In this document: in pieces, positions 29,801-33,265 of the stretch | How the letters are laid out: the number at the start of each line of letters is the position of its first letter | How positions within the stretch are numbered: position 1 is the first letter of the stretch | NCBI GenBank assembly: GCA_049515555.1 | Contig: JBEKTY010000087.1 | Span: forward strand, 1 to 33,265 | Direction of reading: 5' to 3' | Source: JBEKTY01 sp049515555 | GTDB lineage: Bacteria > Planctomycetota > Planctomycetia > Pirellulales > Thermoguttaceae | Length of the DNA stretch: 33,265 nucleotides | Notes under the pieces: generated by a model | Database searches by the model: none | What the model saw: only the letters and a program-made list of their open reading frames with translations | What the model was told of the DNA's origin: nothing | Translations under genes and position numbers: made by a program

Positions 29801-29804
29801 TTAA
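26802..29804 (+). CDS. Secreted GH78 alpha-L-rhamnosidase
   Basis: 1000 aa. Signal peptide at about 1-27 (IWAGLCLTLAAAGGAAALA). Domains follow the GH78 order: an N-terminal fibronectin-like part (about 40-175, IDLRCEYLADPLGID and PRLSWRL), the Bac_rhamnosid_N lectin-like part (AAMWVASIGYHELYVNGRKV), the linking beta-sandwich, and an (alpha/alpha)6 catalytic barrel with DCPQRERMGYGGDAH at 560-574, carrying candidate catalytic acids, plus GDWLWPG and WESWEGGDLSRLHSSY. A C-terminal beta domain closes the protein. Two palindromic repeats are inserted in frame at residues about 194-208 and 364-386, giving near-identical peptides (KGTVPFSSDENRDSPRE; KGTVPVSSDETRDSPRE). ATG 26802 has GGGAGA 6 bases upstream. 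The stop codon directly abuts the stop codon of the opposite gene, with no base between. Confidence 0.92.
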   Translation: MTMRCFRGLIWAGLCLTLAAAGGAAALAADEGAPRPGPAVGAAAGPAAARIEAIDLRCEYLADPLGIDARRPRLSWRLAAKDAAARGLRQTAYRLLVSSSPEKLARDEGDLWDSGDVVSEQSVHVVYAGRPLGSGAECCWKVRVRDQAGAVSAWSRPARWTMGLLEPGDWTAQWIGAPVPARAATAKRTAGPKGTVPFSSDENRDSPRERLPDPWLRKVFTLPAAPQRAAMWVASIGYHELYVNGRKVGDAVLAPAVSDHGKRARYVTYEIADCLRAGRNVIGVWLGTGWSAYPFYKRPDRPPTPIVLAQADIALPGGQTRRIVSDATWKTHPSPSTLLGAWNFMNFGGELYDAGRELPAAPDKGTVPVSSDETRDSPRETGDSPQWCQPELDDSAWQAAAVCAPKLILSAQMVEPNRRVKAIRPVAVEEQPGGQYRVDMGVNFAGFVEADLRGPPGKRIELEFSERSEQPMTHKLRSAYVLGPAGQGTFRNRFNYAVGRWITVKGLEAKPELADFRGYLVRTDYRRAADFECSNPLLNDIYRTTLWTFENLSLGGYVVDCPQRERMGYGGDAHATTETALNSYQLGAFYTKWAQDWRDVQGNASAWGIAVKSGPGAGGPAEEGNLPYTAPTYWGGGGPAWCGFCVTLPWLVYRQYGDVRILEEGFPTIQRWLAFLESKSADDMLVRWGGQWDFLGDWLWPGAQGVNGDTPETLFFNNCYWIYNLETAARIADVLARPDAADAYRRRAERVRRAVHAKFFRPDENSYVDGSQAYLAIALAVDLPPPALRGAVWKRLQDEILVKRKGHIHAGITGGYFVIKTLVEAGRDDLLYEMVSKDDYPGWGDMLRRGASTLWESWEGGDLSRLHSSYLHVGLWFIEGLAGIRPDRERPGFQSIVIRPGVLPGRLEWVRARYESLYGPIAVAWKIEGGKLHTSIVVPPGCTARLLLPATDAGSVRESGRPAARSPGVKPAGRAEGRAAFQLDSGSFRFESIPPAESGD
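27381..27424. repeat. Palindromic repeat, GGGGACAGTCCC family, copy 1 in the GH78 gene
   Basis: GGGGACAGTCCC, ATTTTCGTC, GACGAAAAT, then GGGACAGTCCCC: a hairpin with a 9-bp inner stem and direct GGGACAGTCCC ends. Length 44 bp; the frame stays open through it. Confidence 0.88.
27893..27958. repeat. Palindromic repeat, GGGGACAGTCCC family, copy 2 with an extra end
   Basis: Similar to copy 1 (inner stem AGTTTCATC / GACGAAACT, one mismatch) but with a third GGGGACAGTCCCC unit appended. 66 bp; the frame stays open through it as well. Confidence 0.88.
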
Positions 29805-31988
29805 CTACGGGTTCGTATCGTCGGGCGAATTCTGGAGGAAGGTGTTGCTGTTGGCGGGGTTATTGAACGTGCCGAGGCTGTACACGCCGCCGCCGTCGGT
29901 GGAGGCGGTGTTCAGGTCGACCAGCGAATTAGTGATGGTCAGCGTGGCGAGGCTGTCTACGTAGGCGCCGCCGCCATAACCTTTGCCGCTGGTGGAGTTG
30001 CCCTGCCTCAGGAGCCCCGTTTTGAGGAGCCCGTCGCTCGTGCCGCCGCCGTTGCCGCCGGCAGCGCTGTTGCCGCTGAGCTGGCAGAGGTTGGCGTTTA
30101 CGGCATCTTTGACAAACAGGCCGCCGCCGTCGGCTTCGCCGCCCGGTCCGCCGGCGCCGCTGCCGCCGCCGCCGTTTCCGCCGGCCCCGCCGATGGCCGA
30201 ATTGAAGGTGAAATTGGACATGAAGATTGTGGCATCGTAGACCCAGGCGCCGCCGCCGTCGGCGGTTCCGCCGGTCCCGCCCGCCGCGTCGTTGCCGCCG
30301 CTGCCGCCGGCGCCGCCCGTACCGCCGGCCCCGCCCTGGGCGGCGTTGTGGGAGATGAACAGCATGGTGAGGATGTTTCCGGCGGTGTTGGGCAGACCGA
30401 GGGCGCCGGCGATGGCCGGTCCGCCCTGCCCGCCGGTCCCGCCGTTGCCGCCGGCACCGCCGTGGCCGCCGGCGCCCCCCGCGCCACCCAAGGCCTGATT
30501 GTTGGTGATGGTGGCGACGACGGGGCCGGCGTAGGTCACGAGGCTGTCATAAGCCAGGAGGGCGCCACCCCCGGCCCAGCCGCCGTTGCCGCCGCTGCCG
30601 GCACTGCCGCCGCTGCTGTCCGCCCCGCCGCCGCCGCCGCCCCCGCCCCAAGCGGTGTTGGCGGTGAAGTTGACGTCGTTATTGAAGGTGAGGGCGTCGT
30701 CGGTAAAGATTGCGCCGCCCTGTACCATGCCGCCGTTGCCGCCGCTGCCGGCATGGTTTCCGGCCGCGCCTGCGCCGCCGTTGGCGCCGGCGCCGCCCAG
30801 GGCCTGGTTGCCGGAGAGGGCCGCGTAGGCGAGGGTCAGCGGTTCGGAGGAAGCGTAGACGGCGCCGGCCATGGCCTGGCCGCCATCGCCGCCGGCGCCG
30901 CCGGGTGCGCCGGCTCCGCCGGCCCCGCCCCAGGCGACGTTGCCGGAGAACTTAGCAAGGCCGACGTTCGGTCCGCCGCCGAAGGCGGCCGTCGCAGCCG
31001 AAGAGCCTCTGACGAGCGCGGCGCCCCCTACGGCCAGGCCGCCCCAGCCGCCGTTGGGCGTGTCGGCCGTGCCCGCGGCGCCCGCCCCGCCCAGGGCCGT
31101 GTTGTTCAAGAAGTTCGTGACCGCGGTAGCGCTCAGGCTGACTGTCTCGCTACCGGTCCACAGGCCGCCGCCTTGGGCCGCGCCGCCACTGGCATTGGCA
31201 CTGGTCCCGTTGCCGCCCTGGGCCTGGTTTGTGGCGAAGGTCACGGTCGAGTCGAGGGACAGCGTGCCGCCGTCGGCCTCGATCCCGCCGCCGTAGGCCG
31301 GGGATCCGTTTTGGCCCACGGCCGCGTTGTTCTGGATGACGACATTCGAGAGCGTGATCTGCGCCGCGGCGGTGCTGAGGATGCCGCCGCCGCGGGAGTC
31401 GGTGCTATACGGCGCGGCGCCGCTGCTGCCGTCGTCCACGGCCGTGCCGCCTTGGATCACCAGGTTCTTCAGCGTCACATTGTGGCCGCCGAGGATCTGA
31501 AACACCCGGTCCAGCACCTTCTGATTGATAATCGTGGCCGGGGCGCCCGTCTTCCCGGTGACGCCTTGAATCGTCAGGTCGTCGCTGATCCCCAGGTCGC
31601 CGCGGGCGGCCCCCTGCTCGTGGAGCGATAACGCAATCTTGCCCGGCCGCTTGCCGGTCTTGGTGTTCCACAACGTCAGCGAGTAGGTGCCGGCTTGGAG
31701 CTGGATCGTGTCGGCGCCGGGATGGGCGTTGGCCTCGATGACCGCGTCTCGCAAGGTCCACACCGAAACCGCCTTCACCCCGGGCTTTACCGTGAAGGCC
31801 TTAAAGCCCGGATCGTTGTCGGATCGCAAGAGCGGCGTGATTTTGATGGGCGTAACGACCGACAGCAGCGACCGCTCCTCGAGCCATTCGAGGCAGAGGC
31901 CCCTGGTGAGGCTGCGGGGGGTGTCCGGCCGGATACGCCGCCGTGCCTTGGACTTTTCCTTCCGGAGATTCCCGTGGTTCGTACTCAT
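29805..31988 (-). CDS. Glycine-rich parallel beta-helix surface protein with LEPR-XLL motif
   Basis: 727 aa. The N-terminus is basic (KEKSKARRRIRP) and then has LCLEWLEERSLLSV at about 31-44, a match to the planctomycete LEPR-XLL motif (consensus LEpLEpRxLLS) at the start of many giant surface proteins. Next comes a region typical of CSLREA/Pmp-like domains (VWTLRDAVIEANAHPGADTI, IQLQAGTYSLTL), which starts a right-handed parallel beta-helix. The central 450 residues are built of GGAGGxGGxGG runs alternating with short LxxxxFxxNxAxGG turns, much like mycobacterial PE_PGRS or Pmp proteins in pattern but not in origin. No transmembrane or autotransporter barrel is visible. ATG 31988 has GGAG 8 bases upstream; a longer frame to 32258 is rejected because it crosses the hairpin at 32196. 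Probably an adhesin or envelope component. Confidence 0.85.
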   Translation of the reverse strand: MSTNHGNLRKEKSKARRRIRPDTPRSLTRGLCLEWLEERSLLSVVTPIKITPLLRSDNDPGFKAFTVKPGVKAVSVWTLRDAVIEANAHPGADTIQLQAGTYSLTLWNTKTGKRPGKIALSLHEQGAARGDLGISDDLTIQGVTGKTGAPATIINQKVLDRVFQILGGHNVTLKNLVIQGGTAVDDGSSGAAPYSTDSRGGGILSTAAAQITLSNVVIQNNAAVGQNGSPAYGGGIEADGGTLSLDSTVTFATNQAQGGNGTSANASGGAAQGGGLWTGSETVSLSATAVTNFLNNTALGGAGAAGTADTPNGGWGGLAVGGAALVRGSSAATAAFGGGPNVGLAKFSGNVAWGGAGGAGAPGGAGGDGGQAMAGAVYASSEPLTLAYAALSGNQALGGAGANGGAGAAGNHAGSGGNGGMVQGGAIFTDDALTFNNDVNFTANTAWGGGGGGGGADSSGGSAGSGGNGGWAGGGALLAYDSLVTYAGPVVATITNNQALGGAGGAGGHGGAGGNGGTGGQGGPAIAGALGLPNTAGNILTMLFISHNAAQGGAGGTGGAGGSGGNDAAGGTGGTADGGGAWVYDATIFMSNFTFNSAIGGAGGNGGGGSGAGGPGGEADGGGLFVKDAVNANLCQLSGNSAAGGNGGGTSDGLLKTGLLRQGNSTSGKGYGGGAYVDSLATLTITNSLVDLNTASTDGGGVYSLGTFNNPANSNTFLQNSPDDTNP

Positions 31989-32195
31989 GAGGCAACTCCT
32001 CGTGAAAAGTTGGAGCCGAAGGCGTCGAATTTGCTTCTGTTGCGAAGAACCATGTCCGCACGATCCGCATAATCCACCCAATTTACCACGGGGCGGCGGG
32101 CTTGGAAAGCATTTTGCATAAAAACGCAGATGGATTGAGATACCACCCAACAGTGTGGTATCGAAGCACCGCCGCAGCGGTTCACGGCATGGAAC

Positions 32196-32274
32196 GTAGC
32201 AGGCACACTCCGTGTGCCGTCTCCGCTTAAGCGGAAAAAGGCATGGCGGACGGCACACGGAGTGTGCCTGCTAC
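32196..32274. repeat. Large nested hairpin, AGGCACACTCCGTGTGCC family, second copy
   Basis: Arms 32196-32221 and 32249-32274 are a perfect 26-bp inverted repeat; the loop holds its own palindrome TCCGCTTAAGCGGA (32222-32235). The right arm contains the stop codon of the PIG-L gene (TAG, 32273-32271 on the minus strand). The rest of the spacer to the beta-helix start (31989-32195) shows no gene. Confidence 0.92.
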
Positions 32275-33236
32275 TTTGGCGGCAGGAAGGGGAACAGCCG
32301 CCGCAGGTCGTCGGCGGAGGGGCGGCGGCCATACTCGCAGATCTCGAAGGCCTCGGCGTAACGCACGCGCTTGCCCTCCGCTTCGCCGTACAGCTCGATC
32401 AGCTTGTCGCGGCCGCGATCGGCGATGTCGGCGAAGCGTTGCCGAAACATGGCGCGGGCCTTACGGGCACAAGCCTGGCGCTGGGCGGCGTCGGTGGGGA
32501 ACGGCTCGCGGAAGGAGTTCGCACCGCCCTCGACGAACTGCGACTCCAACAGCAGCAGGGCATCCAGCTTCTTCTCTATCACGCTGTCGATGGCCACGAC
32601 CACGTCGGGGCGGAAGGGGTTGGGGCGCTGGAAGGCGTCGTACAAATACATGAACACCGGGTTGGTCTTGAGGTACGGCGTGTCGGGGCAGAAGAAGGGG
32701 ACCGTGACCATGAAGGCCGCGTCCTGCACCAGCACGCCCACGTAACGGTGGTCGGGGTGATAATCGTTGGGCCGATGCGCGATGACCAGGTCGGCGTTCC
32801 AATCGCGGATCAGCCGCGTGATCGTGCGGCGGTTGTCGAGCGTCGGCAGCAGCTCGCCGTCATGGATATCGAGCACCTGGGAGGTGGTGCCCAGCAGCCG
32901 GGCGGCGGCGGCCACCTCGGCCGTGCGGCGGCGGGCCAGCTCGGGGCCGGCCATCCGCGTGTGCCCGATGTCGCCATTGGTCACCGAGACCAGTTTTACC
33001 TTGTGTCCCAGGGCCGACCACAGGATGCCCGCCCCGCCGGCGCGGATCTCGGCGTCGTCCGGGTGTGCGCCGAAGACGATGATCCGCAATTTGCCGTCGG
33101 CGGGCGGATTGGCCTCGACGGGCGGCGGGGTCCCCGGATGGGCCGCGGGCTGCGCCGGCGAAGCGGCCAGGACCAGCGTCGCAGCGAGCAGCCCAAGGGC
33201 CGCCGCAAGCCATAGGATTCTGCCTGGCGCGTGCAT
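32271..33236 (-). CDS. Secreted PIG-L (LmbE-like) family deacetylase
   Basis: 321 aa. Signal peptide at about 1-26 (ILWLAAALGLLAATLVLAAS). The zinc-binding motif GAHPDDAE (H58, D60, D61) opens the Rossmann-like fold, and HRPNDYHPDHRYVG near 155-168 supplies the third histidine, so the metal site is complete. PIG-L family enzymes remove acetyl groups from N-acetylglucosamine-containing compounds; secreted planctomycete members are often near glycan degradation genes, but the substrate is unknown. ATG 33236 has AGGAG 6 bases upstream. The C-terminus (FPFLPPK) ends at a TAG that belongs to the neighbouring hairpin element, so the native end may have been replaced. Confidence 0.92.
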   Translation of the reverse strand: MHAPGRILWLAAALGLLAATLVLAASPAQPAAHPGTPPPVEANPPADGKLRIIVFGAHPDDAEIRAGGAGILWSALGHKVKLVSVTNGDIGHTRMAGPELARRRTAEVAAAARLLGTTSQVLDIHDGELLPTLDNRRTITRLIRDWNADLVIAHRPNDYHPDHRYVGVLVQDAAFMVTVPFFCPDTPYLKTNPVFMYLYDAFQRPNPFRPDVVVAIDSVIEKKLDALLLLESQFVEGGANSFREPFPTDAAQRQACARKARAMFRQRFADIADRGRDKLIELYGEAEGKRVRYAEAFEICEYGRRPSADDLRRLFPFLPPK

Positions 33237-33255
33237 GTTCTCTCCTGGTCAGTTT

Positions 33256-33265
33256 GTAGGGTGGG
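33256..33265. repeat. Clipped copy of the GTAGGGTGGG palindromic family
   Basis: The last ten bases, GTAGGGTGGG, are the start of the element seen at 5371-5402; the window ends inside it. It lies just upstream of the PIG-L start. Confidence 0.5.

Noticed and set aside
31989..32258. N-terminal extension of the beta-helix protein to 32258
   Set aside because: It runs through the large hairpin and a Cys-rich stretch without family features; ATG 31988 has GGAG upstream and puts LEPR-XLL near the N-terminus.

Overview
The window is a GC-rich chromosomal segment that most likely comes from a member of the Planctomycetota. The best clues are an N-terminal sorting-type motif of the LEPR-XLL kind (LEWLEERSLLS) on a large glycine-rich beta-helix protein, a DUF1080 protein, a Gfo/Idh/MocA oxidoreductase with a twin-arginine signal, a DUF58/VWA membrane operon, and many short palindromic and heptad repeats. 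A HydE-HydG pair points to an anaerobic or fermentative lifestyle with an [FeFe] hydrogenase encoded elsewhere. No rRNA, tRNA or CRISPR array was seen.

Layout. 1-5.8 kb (+): the tail of an unidentified gene, then a three-gene DUF58 / BatA-like VWA / large VWA-GATase operon. 5.8-6.6 kb (-): a secreted DUF1080 protein. 6.8-11.5 kb (-): a kinase, VWA and PP2C set that matches the 'TerY-P triad' of phospho-signalling genes. 11.8-13.1 kb (-): a URO-D/MtaA-like protein. 13.5-16.7 kb (+): a REP-associated tyrosine transposase (RAYT) element flanked by a 78-bp direct repeat, the second copy of which is the ribosome binding site and signal-peptide start of a GH51 arabinofuranosidase gene. 16.8-19.5 kb (-): hydE then hydG. 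19.8-23.0 kb (+): lemA, a four-helix-bundle protein cassette, and an M48 protease. 23.1-26.6 kb (-): a secreted HEAT-repeat protein and a Gfo/Idh/MocA oxidoreductase. 26.8-29.8 kb (+): a GH78 rhamnosidase. 29.8-33.2 kb (-): the beta-helix surface protein and a secreted PIG-L deacetylase.

The most unusual property is the load of small repeats. At least six palindromic families occur, several of them inserted in frame and translated inside otherwise ordinary proteins. In addition there are about ten tracts of degenerate 7-8-bp tandem repeats, each with its own unit, nearly all at gene borders. One tract type forms an inverted pair that exactly brackets the four-helix-bundle gene between lemA and the M48 protease gene, which suggests a small mobile or repeat-generating cassette. 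Functionally the window mixes plant or algal polysaccharide breakdown (GH51, GH78, DUF1080, Gfo/Idh/MocA, PIG-L), envelope proteins, hydrogenase maturation and a phosphorylation switch; these are separate small transcription units rather than one pathway.
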